Origin: Baekduia alba
GTDB taxonomy: Bacteria > Actinomycetota > Thermoleophilia > Solirubrobacterales > Solirubrobacteraceae
NCBI RefSeq assembly: GCF_028416635.1
Contig: NZ_CP114013.1
Coordinates: 310,001-374,000, forward strand
Direction of reading: 5' to 3'
Length of the DNA stretch: 64,000 nt
The translations under genes and the position numbers were made by a program. Shown piece by piece: positions 1 through 10,592 of this stretch. Positions within the stretch are counted from its first letter, which is position 1. Each line of letters begins with the position of its first letter. A model generated the notes under the pieces. It worked only from the letters and a program-made list of their open reading frames with translations, did not search any database and was not told the origin of the DNA.

Positions 1-370
1 CGTGCCCGCCCGGGATGCCCCAGCCGCCGAGCACCCCGTGCTCGACATCCAGCACATGGGTCGCGCCGCCGCGCCCGCCGGCCACGCCGTCGACGCGGCC
101 CAGCAGCTCGGCCATCACGCGTTCGGGCGCGCCGCCCCGCGCCAGCACCCACGGCACGGCGCGGAAGGTCGTCAGGACCGCGTCCTCGCCGGCCAGCACC
201 GACGCGCTGCCCGCGATCACCGCCTCCTCGCTCCCGCACCGGTGCAGGAACCCGCCGATGAGCCCGCGCTCGTACAGCTCCGCCGAGCGCTCCTCGAACC
301 GGCGCATCAGGAGCATCGCGCTCCACCGCGCGAGCGCTGCGGAGGCGTCTCCCAGGGGATGGTCGGGCAT
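1..370 (-). CDS. 2-oxoacid / acetoin dehydrogenase E1 component, alpha subunit (3' part missing)
   Basis: The protein runs off the window edge, so only about the first 123 residues are visible. They read as the N-terminus of a thiamin-diphosphate E1-alpha subunit: the helix LMRRFEERSAELYERGLIGG, a FLHRCGSEEAVIAG stretch, then a GGRGGATHVLD region that matches the G-G-R/K-G-G-S-M-H segment near the cofactor. E1-alpha pairs with E1-beta to decarboxylate pyruvate, branched 2-oxoacids or acetoin. The variant LHRCGSEEA, where FyHlxxGQEA is usual, and the neighbouring aldehyde dehydrogenase and AcoR-like GAF regulator favour an acetoin-type system. That is inference, because the catalytic GDGA region lies outside the window. 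Confidence 0.8.
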   Translation of the reverse strand, partial: MPDHPLGDASAALARWSAMLLMRRFEERSAELYERGLIGGFLHRCGSEEAVIAGSASVLAGEDAVLTTFRAVPWVLARGGAPERVMAELLGRVDGVAGGRGGATHVLDVEHGVLGGWGIPGGH

Positions 371-409
371 CGCGGGACGAGGGTACCCGCGACGCCCGAC
401 CGAGTGGGA

Positions 410-1906
410 TCAGAGGAGCGTCACGACCGACTTGACCTCCGTGTACAGCTCGAGGGCTTCGGCGCCCATCTCGCGGCCCCAGCCCGATTCCTTGTAGCCG
501 CCGAACGGCAGGGCGGCGTCGAACACGTTGTAGCAGTTGATCCACACCGTGCCGGCCCGCAGCGCCTTGGCGGTGCGGTGGGCCTTGCCGAGGTCCTGGG
601 TCCACACGCCGGAGGCCAGGCCGTAGGACGTCGCGTTCGCGTCCGGCGGCAGCCCGCCCTGCTCGAACGGCCGCACGGTGACGACCGGGCCGAAGATCTC
701 CTCGGCCTCGACCTTCATCTGCGGGTTGGTGCCGGCCAGGACGGTCGGCTCGACGAAGTACCCCTTGTCGCCATGGCGCTTGCCGCCGGTGATGGTCTCG
801 GCGCCCTCGGTCTCACCCGACGCCAGGAAGCCGCACACGCGGTCCATCTGCTCCTGGGAGACCAGCGGCCCCATCTGCGTGGCGGGGTCGAGCCCCGGCC
901 CGACCTGGATCGACTTCGCGTGGTCGGCGACGCCGGCGACGACGTCGTCGTAGATCGACTGCTCGACGAACAGCCGCGAGCCGGCGGCGCAGCACTGGCC
1001 GTGGTTGAAGAAGATCGCGTTCGCCGCACCCGGGATCGCGGTCTCGAGGTCCGCGTCGGCGTAGACGACGTTCGGCGACTTGCCGCCGAGCTCCAGCGAC
1101 ACCTTCTTCAGGTTGCCCGCGGCCGCCTGGAGGATCAGCTTGCCGACCTCGGTCGAGCCGGTGAACGCGACCTTGTCGACGTCCGGATGGGCGGCCAGCG
1201 GCGCGCCAGTCTCCTCGCCGAAGCCGGTCACGACGTTGATGACGCCCGGCGGGATCCCGGCCTCGAGCGCCAGCTCGGCCAGGCGCAGCGCGCTCAGCGG
1301 CGTCTGCTCGGCGGGCTTGAGCACGACCGTGCAGCCCGTCGCCAGCGCCGGCCCGAGCTTCCAGCAGGCCATCAACAACGGGAAGTTCCAGGGGATGATC
1401 TGGCCGACGACCCCGACGGGGTCGTGCAACGTGTAGGCGTGCCACTCGGCGCCCGGCATGTACGGGACCGAGATCTGCAGGGTGGAGCCGCCGCTCTTCG
1501 TGGTCCAGCCCGACATGTAGTGGAACAGGTCGGCGGCGAGCGGGACGTCGGCGGCCTTGGCGACGGCCAGCGGCTTGCCGTTGTCCAGCGTCTCCAGCGT
1601 GGCGAGCTCGTCGCCGTGCTCCAGCACGAGGTCGCCCAAGCGGTGGATGGCGCGGCCGCGCTCGGACGGCGTCATGCGGCGCCACGGGGCGTCGGGGTTG
1701 AACGCCGCGCGCGCGGTCTTGACGGCACGGTCGACGTCTTCCGAGCTGCCGCGCGGCACGGTGGCCAGCACCTCGCCGGTCGCCGGGTCATAGGTCTCGA
1801 AGGTCTGGCCGGACGCCGCCTCCACCCAGTCGGCGCCGATGAGCATGCGGTGGTCGCGGGCCACGAAGGCCCGTGCGTCCTGGTCGATCTGGGCGTCGAG
1901 CGCCAT
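410..1906 (-). CDS. NAD(P)+-dependent aldehyde dehydrogenase
   Basis: 498 aa, the usual length for this superfamily. It oxidises an aldehyde to the acid in the cytoplasm. Visible hallmarks: the IIPWNFPLLMA nucleotide-binding loop, FTGSTEVGK (the Rossmann GxTxxG), the general-base glutamate in VSLELGGKSP, the nucleophile cysteine in GQCCAAGSR, and the EEIFGPV motif near the C-terminus. The start was placed at MALDAQ because GGAGGAG lies 5-6 nt upstream; the open frame continues further upstream only as a shadow of the divergent regulator. It lies downstream of an AcoR-like regulator on the opposite strand and next to an E1-alpha gene, so acetaldehyde, as in AcoD/ExaC, is a plausible substrate. 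Substrate not shown by sequence. Confidence 0.95.
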   Translation of the reverse strand: MALDAQIDQDARAFVARDHRMLIGADWVEAASGQTFETYDPATGEVLATVPRGSSEDVDRAVKTARAAFNPDAPWRRMTPSERGRAIHRLGDLVLEHGDELATLETLDNGKPLAVAKAADVPLAADLFHYMSGWTTKSGGSTLQISVPYMPGAEWHAYTLHDPVGVVGQIIPWNFPLLMACWKLGPALATGCTVVLKPAEQTPLSALRLAELALEAGIPPGVINVVTGFGEETGAPLAAHPDVDKVAFTGSTEVGKLILQAAAGNLKKVSLELGGKSPNVVYADADLETAIPGAANAIFFNHGQCCAAGSRLFVEQSIYDDVVAGVADHAKSIQVGPGLDPATQMGPLVSQEQMDRVCGFLASGETEGAETITGGKRHGDKGYFVEPTVLAGTNPQMKVEAEEIFGPVVTVRPFEQGGLPPDANATSYGLASGVWTQDLGKAHRTAKALRAGTVWINCYNVFDAALPFGGYKESGWGREMGAEALELYTEVKSVVTLL

Positions 1907-1999
1907 GTCTGCTCCTCCATTCGAAAACGGGTTGGCGCGAAGGTAGGCGGAGGGGGGTTGCAACTCCGTTGCGTTGGGCGTAGAAACGGTCGTGGGTTG
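1907..1999. promoter_or_regulatory. Divergent control region between aldehyde dehydrogenase and GAF regulator
   Basis: A 93-bp intergenic stretch separates the two divergent start codons. It carries the perfect 8-bp palindrome GTTGCAAC at 1957-1964, followed 3 bp later by the related half-site GTTGCG. It is a reasonable operator for the adjacent AcoR-like regulator, but this is inference from position and symmetry only. Confidence 0.4.
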
Positions 2000-3304
2000 A
2001 TGAGCTCCTGGGTCGCGATCCCCTCGACGGGCGATCGGCGTGGCAGCGCGCTGCGGCTGGCGCGCGCGCACGACGCCGTGCTGTCGGGCGCGCCGCCGCC
2101 TCCCGAGCTGCGCGACGTGATCGTCGACTCCTGGCGCCGCTGCGCCGCGGCCGGCGTCGACGCCGAGCGCGGTCTCGCGCCGCTGGCGCTGGCCGGCGAC
2201 GAGGCGTCCGAGCGCTGGGCGCGCTCGCCGCTCGCGCGCGCCGAGGGCGTGCTGCGGTCGCTGCTCGACGACGTCCGCGCCGAGGGCGAGCAGGTCCTCC
2301 TCGTGTGCGACGCCGACGGGACGCTGCTGTGGATCGACGGCGACCAGCGGATGATCGACCAGGCGACCGGCGTGCACCTCCAGCGCGGCGCGTGCTGGAG
2401 CGAGGCCGGCGCCGGGACCAACGCGATGGGCACCGCGCTCGCGCTCGACCACGGGCTCCAGGTCTTCAGCGCCGAGCACTTCGCGACGCCGGTCCACGGT
2501 TGGACGTGCAGCGCCGCGCCGCTCCACGATCCGCTGAGCGGTGAGCTGCTCGGCGTGCTCGACCTGTCCGGCCCGCTGCAGACCGCGCACCCGCACTCGC
2601 TCGCGCTGGTGACCGCGGCGGCGCGGATGGTCGAGGGCCTGCTCCTGCGCGAGGCGACCGCGCGCGCGGTGGCGGCGCGCGAGGACGCCGAGCTGCGCGG
2701 CGCGTTCCCGCTCGCGGTCCCGCGCCCCGGGCTGCGCGTGCGCGCGCTGGGTCGCGACCGCGCCGAGGTCGACGTCCGCGAGGGCCAGACCGTGACGCTC
2801 TCACGCCGCCACTCGGAGTTGTTGGTGCTGTTAGCGCTGCGGCCGGAGGGCATGAGCGCCGAGCAGGTCGCGATCGCGACGCACGGCGACTTCGGCAAGC
2901 CCGTGACCGCGCGCGCCGAGCTGTCGCGCCTGCGCCGGATCCTCGGCCGCCGCCTGCTGGCCGAGCCCTACCGCCTCGACGCGGCGCCGCGCGCGGACTT
3001 CCTCGCGGCACAGGAGCTCGCGGACGCCGGCGCGCTGTCGGCCGCGCTCGACGCCTACCAGGCGCCGCTGCTGCCGCGCTCGGAGCTGCCGCTGATCGTC
3101 GAGGCGCGCGAGGCGCTGGACCACCGCGTCCGCCAGGCCGTCCTGCGCGCCGACGACACGGACCTGCTGCACCACTGGGTCCACTCGGCCGCCGGCCGCG
3201 ACGACCTCGAGGCCTGCCGCCGGCTCGTCGCCGCGCTGCTCGAGGACGACGAGCGCCGCCCCGCGGCCCTGTCGCACCTGCGGCGCCTGGTCCTGAGCAC
3301 CTGA
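2000..3304 (+). CDS. GAF-domain transcriptional regulator, AcoR-like sensor half with winged-helix C-terminus
   Basis: 434 aa. Residues about 30-235 match the sensor half of AcoR-type activators: IVDSWRRC near the start, then GACWSEAGAGTNAMG, PVHGWTCSAAPLHDP and GVLDLSGP in the GAF domain. AcoR proteins of other phyla continue with an AAA+ sigma-54 domain. Here that is absent; instead VTLSRRHSELLVLLALRPEGM begins a region resembling an OmpR/PhoB-like winged helix (about 265-330), then a helical tail. It probably senses a small molecule and controls the divergent aldehyde dehydrogenase. ATG was chosen because it gives the AcoR-like N-terminus; the much longer upstream open frame is antisense to the dehydrogenase. 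Confidence 0.85.
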   Translation: MSSWVAIPSTGDRRGSALRLARAHDAVLSGAPPPPELRDVIVDSWRRCAAAGVDAERGLAPLALAGDEASERWARSPLARAEGVLRSLLDDVRAEGEQVLLVCDADGTLLWIDGDQRMIDQATGVHLQRGACWSEAGAGTNAMGTALALDHGLQVFSAEHFATPVHGWTCSAAPLHDPLSGELLGVLDLSGPLQTAHPHSLALVTAAARMVEGLLLREATARAVAAREDAELRGAFPLAVPRPGLRVRALGRDRAEVDVREGQTVTLSRRHSELLVLLALRPEGMSAEQVAIATHGDFGKPVTARAELSRLRRILGRRLLAEPYRLDAAPRADFLAAQELADAGALSAALDAYQAPLLPRSELPLIVEAREALDHRVRQAVLRADDTDLLHHWVHSAAGRDDLEACRRLVAALLEDDERRPAALSHLRRLVLST

Positions 3305-3333
3305 CGTGCTCCGCTCCGAGCTGCTGCGCCGGC

Positions 3334-3543
3334 TCAGTCGAACTGCGACGGCTCGGCCACGGCCCACTCGTACAGGAAGTCCTGCGGGCTGAGGCGGTCG
3401 AGGTCGCGGATCAGCGCCTCGTGCATGCGGCGGCGCTGGCGCGGGGTGCAGTCCCAGAACAGGATGCCCTCGCCCTGGTCCATGTCGACGACCTCGATCG
3501 CGTCGCGTTCGACCAGGACCTCGTAGCGAGCGCGTGCCTTCAT
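3334..3543 (-). CDS. Small conserved-looking hypothetical protein
   Basis: 69 aa, charged and soluble, with no signal peptide or membrane segment. It begins MKARARYEVLVERDAIEVVDMDQGEG and ends AVAEPSQFD. Its ATG overlaps the TGA of the upstream DsbA-fold gene (ATGA at 3540-3543), so it is probably translationally coupled to it. I do not recognise a family; function unknown. Confidence 0.6.
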   Translation of the reverse strand: MKARARYEVLVERDAIEVVDMDQGEGILFWDCTPRQRRRMHEALIRDLDRLSPQDFLYEWAVAEPSQFD

Positions 3544-4151
3544 GGCGACGGGGTTCCCACGATGTCGAGGGCGGCATCCCCTTCCAGCAGCGCGCCGTCC
3601 GGCGTCCAGACCGTCGGCGCGACGGTCACGCCGCGCCGCACCGCCAGCTCGGTCGCCTCGTCCAGCGCGCGCGTGACCGCGTCGCGCTCGATCGCCTGCA
3701 GCACGGCGCGCGGGTGCATCTCGCACGCCGACGCCGCGATCAGGACGACGTCCGTGTCGCCGAGGTCGTGCCCGCCGGCGTAGGCCTGGCGGAACGCGGC
3801 GAGGCCGAAGGCCACGATGCGCCCGATCTGCTTGGCGTAGGTCGCGGCGCGCAGCGCCGGCTCGGGGTCGAAGTCCTCAGGCGGCCAGCGCAGGGCCTGC
3901 AGCGTCCGGGCCGCCGCGACGCGCTCGATCTCGCCCTGGGCGATCGCGCGCTCCTCGGCGCAGCGGAAGCCGTCGCTCCACGCGCGCGGCGCGCGGATCG
4001 GGATCCACTCCGCCGCGAACGGCAGCGTCTGGATCACGCGCTCGGCGGAGAGGTACGCCTCGGGCGAGGCGAAGTCGAAGTAGAAGGCCGCGCGGGCGGG
4101 TGGCGCGGCGCTCTGGGCGCCGTCGCCGTGCTGCGTGACCTCGAAGCCCAT
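3540..4151 (-). CDS. DsbA-fold oxidoreductase / 2-hydroxychromene-2-carboxylate isomerase-like protein
   Basis: 203 aa, matching the thioredoxin-fold DsbA/HCCA-isomerase family. The beginning AFYFDFASPEAYLSAERV corresponds to the family FYFDxxSPYSYLA strand-helix, and VAPTVWTPDGALLEGDAALD is the cis-proline segment near the C-terminus. No CxxC is present, so it is more like the glutathione-dependent isomerase branch than a disulfide oxidase. The gene sits 4 bp from the 3' side of lpdA and overlaps the next small gene by 4 bp, suggesting a short operon. Substrate unknown. Confidence 0.8.
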   Translation of the reverse strand: MGFEVTQHGDGAQSAAPPARAAFYFDFASPEAYLSAERVIQTLPFAAEWIPIRAPRAWSDGFRCAEERAIAQGEIERVAAARTLQALRWPPEDFDPEPALRAATYAKQIGRIVAFGLAAFRQAYAGGHDLGDTDVVLIAASACEMHPRAVLQAIERDAVTRALDEATELAVRRGVTVAPTVWTPDGALLEGDAALDIVGTPSP

Positions 4152-4155
4152 CGAC

Positions 4156-5499
4156 TCAGCCGTGGATGAGCCAGCCGTCGGCGGCGCGTGCCGCCTCCAT
4201 CACGCCTTCGGAGAGCGTGGGGTGGCCGTGGATCATGCGGGCGACCTCGCTGTAGCCGCCCTCGAGCAGCTTGACGTTGACGAGCTCCTGGATGAGCTCG
4301 GTGGCGCGGGTGCCGACGATGTGGCCGCCGAGCATCTCGCCGTACTTCTTGTCGCCGACGATCTTGATGACGCCGGTGCGGTCGCCGTAGACCGTGCCCG
4401 CGCCCACGGCGCCGTACTGGACCTTGCCGACGACGACGTCGTAGCCCTGCTCCCTGGCCTGCTCCTCGGTCAGCCCGAAGCTGCCGACGTTCGGGGTGCA
4501 GAACGTCGCGCGCGGGATGTCGAGGTAGGAGATCGGGTGCGTCTTGTGGCCGGCGGCGTCCTCGACGGCGATGATCCCCTCGTCTGAGGCCTTGTGCGCG
4601 AGCGCGGGGCCGGGGACGAGATCGCCGATGGCATACACCTTGGCCTTGGACGTGCGCAGCGCGCCGTCGACCTTGATCAGGCCCTGCTCGGTCAGCTCGA
4701 CGCCGGCGGCCTCCAGACCAAGTGCTGCAACATCCGGCCCGCGGCCGGCGGCGATCACGACCCAGTCGAAGCCGCCGGCGTCGGCCGGGTCGAAGAACGT
4801 GTTGGTCTTGACCGTGATGCCCTGCTTCTTGAACCCGCGGGCGGCGGCCTTGGAGATGTCGGCGTCCTCGGTCGGCAGCACCCGGTCCAGGCCCTCGTAC
4901 AACGTGACGTCCGAGCCCAGGCGCTGATAGGCGCTGGCGATCTCGGTCCCCGACGCCCCCGCGCCGATGACCGCCAGCGTCTCGGGCAGCTCGGTCAGCG
5001 CCCACGCCTCCTCGGTCCCGATCACGTTGGCGCCGAACTCCAGGCCCGGCAGCGCCCTCTTGACGCTGCCGGTCGCCAACACCACCGCCTTGTTGGCCGT
5101 GTACACCGTGTCGCCGACCTTGACCTGGCCGTCGGGCGTCAGCGACGCCTCACCGGCGATGACCTCGACGCCGTTCTTCTTGAACAACCCCGACACGCCG
5201 CCGGTCAGCGTCGTGATGACCTTGGTGCGCCGCTCGCCGATCGCGCCGAAGTCGACCGTCGGCTCGGTCCCGTTCAGGCTGATCCCGAACTCCCCGGCGT
5301 CGCGGACCTCGCTCAAGATGTCGGCCGAGCGCAGCACCGCCTTGGCCGGGATGCACGCGTAGTTCAAACAGCGACCGCCGACGACGTCGTCGCGCTCGAT
5401 CACCGCCGTGCTCAGGCCGAGCTGCGCCGAACGCACGGCGGCCACGTAGCCGCCGGGACCGGAGCCGATGACGATGACATCGAACGTCGTGTCGGACAT
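4156..5499 (-). CDS. lpdA: Dihydrolipoyl dehydrogenase (E3)
   Basis: 447 aa flavoprotein that reoxidises dihydrolipoamide of 2-oxoacid dehydrogenase or glycine-cleavage complexes with NAD+. FAD-binding VIVIGSGPGGYVAA opens the protein. The redox pair lies in GGRCLNYACIPAK, AVIGAGASGTEIAS is the NAD Rossmann loop, YAIGDLVPGPALAHKA the second FAD motif, and HGHPTLSEGV carries the catalytic His-Glu dyad. The spacing C-LNYA-C is kept, but the usual GCIPSK is ACIPAK here. ATG at 5499 is preferred over a TTG 9 nt upstream because TACATT, a good -10 hexamer, ends 7 nt before it, suggesting a leaderless mRNA. Confidence 0.95.
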   Translation of the reverse strand: MSDTTFDVIVIGSGPGGYVAAVRSAQLGLSTAVIERDDVVGGRCLNYACIPAKAVLRSADILSEVRDAGEFGISLNGTEPTVDFGAIGERRTKVITTLTGGVSGLFKKNGVEVIAGEASLTPDGQVKVGDTVYTANKAVVLATGSVKRALPGLEFGANVIGTEEAWALTELPETLAVIGAGASGTEIASAYQRLGSDVTLYEGLDRVLPTEDADISKAAARGFKKQGITVKTNTFFDPADAGGFDWVVIAAGRGPDVAALGLEAAGVELTEQGLIKVDGALRTSKAKVYAIGDLVPGPALAHKASDEGIIAVEDAAGHKTHPISYLDIPRATFCTPNVGSFGLTEEQAREQGYDVVVGKVQYGAVGAGTVYGDRTGVIKIVGDKKYGEMLGGHIVGTRATELIQELVNVKLLEGGYSEVARMIHGHPTLSEGVMEAARAADGWLIHG

Positions 5500-5506
5500 A
5501 GCTCGC

Positions 5507-5512
5507 AATGTA
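5507..5512 (-). promoter_or_regulatory. -10 hexamer of lpdA, probably leaderless
   Basis: Read on the minus strand this is TACATT, 7 nt before the lpdA ATG, with no Shine-Dalgarno between. The distance places the transcription start at or within a few bases of the start codon. Confidence 0.45.
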
Positions 5513-5537
5513 GCGAACGGGTGGTCCGACCCTACCT

Positions 5538-5560
5538 GCGCCTGATCCGCGATCAGGCGC
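5538..5560 (-). terminator. Perfect hairpin after thiE
   Basis: A 10-bp perfect stem, GCGCCTGATC paired with GATCAGGCGC around the loop CGC, lies 5 bp beyond the thiE stop codon. It probably ends the thiE transcript before lpdA, which is read in the same direction. There is no clear U-tract, as is common in high-GC actinobacteria. Confidence 0.65.
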
Positions 5561-5565
5561 CCGGT

Positions 5566-6645
5566 TCAGACGGCCGTCGGCGCCGGCACCTGCAGGCGCG
5601 CGAGCACGCGCACCAGCTTCCAGAACAGCCAGCCCGCCGGGACGATCACGGCGAGGCTCAGCGCGACGTCGCCGACCGACGAGGCGCGCAGCAGGAAGAG
5701 GAAGAAGAAGACCACCAGGATCGCGAGCAGGATCTGGAACAGGAGGACCGCGAGGTAGCGCTTGGTCCACATGCCGTAGGCCGCGGCGAACATCAGCGCG
5801 CAGTAGACGATCAGCGTGCCGGCGCCGCCCTTGCCGCTGTGGCCGGTGACCGCGAGGCCGAGGTTGACGATGCCGAGCGCGACCGCCGCGGCCACGGCGA
5901 CGACCAGCGCGGGCGGGCGCTCGCCGGGCGCGAGCGGCTCGAGCGTCGCCTGGATCTCGGCCGTGCGCTCCTCGGCGGACTTGCGCGGCCGGCGCACGCC
6001 GGGCGGGCCGATCTCGAGCGCGTGGGCGAGCCGGCGCGTCACGGCCTCCGGGTCCTGCGCCTCGGCGATCGCCCGGACGACCGCGACGCGGTTGGCGCCC
6101 GCGGCCATCACCGGGTCGATGGTGTCCTCGTCGACGCCGCCGATGGCGAACCACGGGACCTTCGCGTTGCGCGCCGCGTAGGTGATGAGGTCGGTCCCGA
6201 CCGCGGGGCGCCCCGGCTTGGTCGGGGTGACGTGGACCGGGCCGACGCCGATGTAGTCGGCGACCGCGCCGCCGTCGACCTGGTCCGGCGAATGCGTGGA
6301 GAGCCCGACGAGCGCGTCCGGTCCGGCGATCCGCCGCGCCTGCGCCACCGGCGTGTCGTCCTGGCCGACGTGGACGCCGTCGGCGCCGGTCGCGGCCACG
6401 AGGTCCGGGCGGTCGTTGATGATGAACAACGCCTCGGCGACCTCGCACCACTCGCGGGCGACGGTCGCCGCCGCCAGGATCTCGGCGTCGGTCGCGTCCT
6501 TGCAGCGCAGCTGGAAGACGTCGACGCCGCCGCGCAGCGCCGGCGCCAGCACCTCCTCGAGCGGCCGCCCGCCGGGCGTCGCGTCGCAGACGAGGTACAG
6601 GCGCGCGGCGGCGAGGCGGGCGCGGCGTCGCTCAAGCAGGGACAT
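5566..6645 (-). CDS. thiE: Thiamine-phosphate synthase fused to a C-terminal membrane domain
   Basis: 359 aa, whereas ThiE is normally about 210 aa. Residues about 1-210 are a TIM-barrel Thi[29 protein letters not shown] (pyrimidine/metal site), [38 protein letters not shown] and WFAIGGV. This part joins thiazole phosphate to HMP-PP. A charged linker follows, then four hydrophobic segments (about 248-268, 278-296, 300-321 and 328-346), the third rich in F/L/V. The gene is divergent from thiO-thiS-thiG. The start MSLLERRR gives the usual ThiE N-terminus; no Shine-Dalgarno is visible, and upstream GTG/ATG alternatives near 6684-6693 cannot be excluded. Confidence 0.9.
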   Translation of the reverse strand: MSLLERRRARLAAARLYLVCDATPGGRPLEEVLAPALRGGVDVFQLRCKDATDAEILAAATVAREWCEVAEALFIINDRPDLVAATGADGVHVGQDDTPVAQARRIAGPDALVGLSTHSPDQVDGGAVADYIGVGPVHVTPTKPGRPAVGTDLITYAARNAKVPWFAIGGVDEDTIDPVMAAGANRVAVVRAIAEAQDPEAVTRRLAHALEIGPPGVRRPRKSAEERTAEIQATLEPLAPGERPPALVVAVAAAVALGIVNLGLAVTGHSGKGGAGTLIVYCALMFAAAYGMWTKRYLAVLLFQILLAILVVFFFLFLLRASSVGDVALSLAVIVPAGWLFWKLVRVLARLQVPAPTAV

Positions 6646-6698
6646 CGGCGGAGGAGTGTGCCAACTGTGTCGCTGGTGTGTCATCCGTGTCACGGCGA

Positions 6699-6704
6699 TA
6701 CGCT
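6699..6704 (+). promoter_or_regulatory. -10 hexamer of the thiO-thiS-thiG operon
   Basis: TACGCT lies 9 nt before the thiO GTG, without a Shine-Dalgarno in between. This is the same TANNNT-to-start arrangement seen before several other genes here. I found no TPP-riboswitch core (CTGAGA and partner) in this intergenic region. Confidence 0.45.
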
Positions 6705-6713
6705 CGACGTGCC

Positions 6714-9320
<2,607 letters not shown>

Positions 9321-9326
9321 GCGGCG

Positions 9327-10106
9327 ATGCTCCGGGCCATGGGGGCCGGAGATCTCTACGACACGATCGGCGTGGGGTACGGCGCCGGCCGGCGGGAGGA
9401 CCCGCGCATCGCCGCGGCCATCTGGGCCGGGCTCGGCGACGCGCGGACGGTCCTGAACGTCGGCGCCGGCGCCGGCTCCTACGAGCCGCGCGACCGCTAC
9501 GTGCTCGCCGTCGAGCCGAGCGCGGTCATGCGCGCGCAGCGGCCGGCCGGCGCGGCGGCGTGCGTGGACGCGCGCGCCGAGGCGCTCCCGTTCGACGACG
9601 ACGCGTTCGACGTCGTCATGACCGTGCTGAGCGACCACCACTGGGCCGACAACGCCGCCGGCCTACGCGAGTGCGCGCGGGTGGGCCGGCGCGTGGTGCT
9701 GTTCAACTGGGAGAACGCGCTGACCGACACGTTCTGGCTGATCCGCGACTACGTCCCGGAGTTCAACCGGTACGCCGGCGCGCACCCCTCGTTGGCCGAC
9801 CGGGCGGCGACATGCCTGACGCCGGACGCCGAGATCGCGCCGGTGCCGATCCCCTGGGACTGCGAGGACGCGTTCTTCCACGCCTTCTGGCGCCGGCCCG
9901 ACGCCTACCTGCGCGAGGACGTGCGCGCCGTGACGTCGGTGTGGTCGCGCTTCGGGCCGGCGGTCGAGGCGCGCGCGGTCGCCGCGCTGGCCGCCGACCT
10001 GGAGTGCGGCGCCTGGGCGGCGCGCAACGCCGAGCTGCTGGACCTGGACGCGTGCGACGTCGGCGCGCGGCTGGTCGTCGCGGACACGGCGGGGCGCCGC
10101 TCGTGA
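9327..10106 (+). CDS. Class I SAM-dependent methyltransferase (Methyltransf_11-like)
   Basis: 259 aa. TVLNVGAGAGSYEP is the SAM-binding glycine loop (motif I), VLAVEPSAVM carries the acidic residue after strand 2, and CVDARAEALPFDDDAFDVVMTV is motif II/III of UbiE-like enzymes. A WDCEDAFFHAFWRRP segment in the C-terminal half probably covers the acceptor pocket. The acceptor cannot be named. Its stop overlaps the next gene start (GTGA), indicating an operon with the downstream membrane protein. Confidence 0.85.
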   Translation: MLRAMGAGDLYDTIGVGYGAGRREDPRIAAAIWAGLGDARTVLNVGAGAGSYEPRDRYVLAVEPSAVMRAQRPAGAAACVDARAEALPFDDDAFDVVMTVLSDHHWADNAAGLRECARVGRRVVLFNWENALTDTFWLIRDYVPEFNRYAGAHPSLADRAATCLTPDAEIAPVPIPWDCEDAFFHAFWRRPDAYLREDVRAVTSVWSRFGPAVEARAVAALAADLECGAWAARNAELLDLDACDVGARLVVADTAGRRS

Positions 10107-10591
10107 GCGACCCCGTCGACGACGTCCCCCCGCCGCGCTCCGGCGGCCTCTACGGGACGGTCCTCGTCCTGGCCGTGATCATCGCCCTGACGAAGTCCGG
10201 GCAGGCCGAGGCGGCGGTCGTCCTCGGCGGCATCCTGATCACGAGCCTCGTGTTCTTCGTCGTGCACGTCTACGCCGACACGCTCGCGTCGCGGGTCCGC
10301 TACCCGGAGCGCCGCTGGCGCGACCTCGCGCGCCAGCACGCCTACCACGAGGCGCCGATCCTCACGGCGCCGCTCGGCCCGGCGATCCCGCTCCTGCTCG
10401 GCGTCGTCGGCGTCCTGTCGCGGGAGGCCGCCGGGTGGGGCGCGATCGGGATGGGCCTGTTGGGGCTCTTCGGCTGGGGCCTGGCCGTCGGCCGCGCGCT
10501 CGGCTACCGCCACGGCGGCAGCGTCCTGATCGGCCTGCTCAACGTCGGCCTCGGGGCCATGATGGTGGGCCTCAAGGTCCTCGTCCACTGA
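10103..10591 (+). CDS. Small integral membrane protein of unknown function
   Basis: 162 aa with about four transmembrane segments: LYGTVLVLAVIIALT, VVLGGILITSLVFFVVHVYA, a paired hydrophobic region around PAIPLLLGVVGVL, and a C-terminal SVLIGLLNVGLGAMMVGLKVL. A conserved-looking cytoplasmic patch ERRWRDLARQHAYHEAP sits between the second and third segments. GTG start, coupled to the preceding methyltransferase. No family recognised. Confidence 0.75.
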   Translation: MSDPVDDVPPPRSGGLYGTVLVLAVIIALTKSGQAEAAVVLGGILITSLVFFVVHVYADTLASRVRYPERRWRDLARQHAYHEAPILTAPLGPAIPLLLGVVGVLSREAAGWGAIGMGLLGLFGWGLAVGRALGYRHGGSVLIGLLNVGLGAMMVGLKVLVH

Positions 10592-10592
10592 G

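Noticed and set aside
2-1999. Long plus-strand open frame across the aldehyde dehydrogenase, continuing into the GAF regulator
   Set aside because: High GC gives long antisense frames. The minus strand has all aldehyde-dehydrogenase motifs, so only the part from 2000 is coding.
6646-6713. Possible TPP riboswitch between thiE and thiO
   Set aside because: No CTGAGA core or partner helices in the 68 bp. The one CTGAGA nearby (about 7411) is inside the thiO coding sequence.
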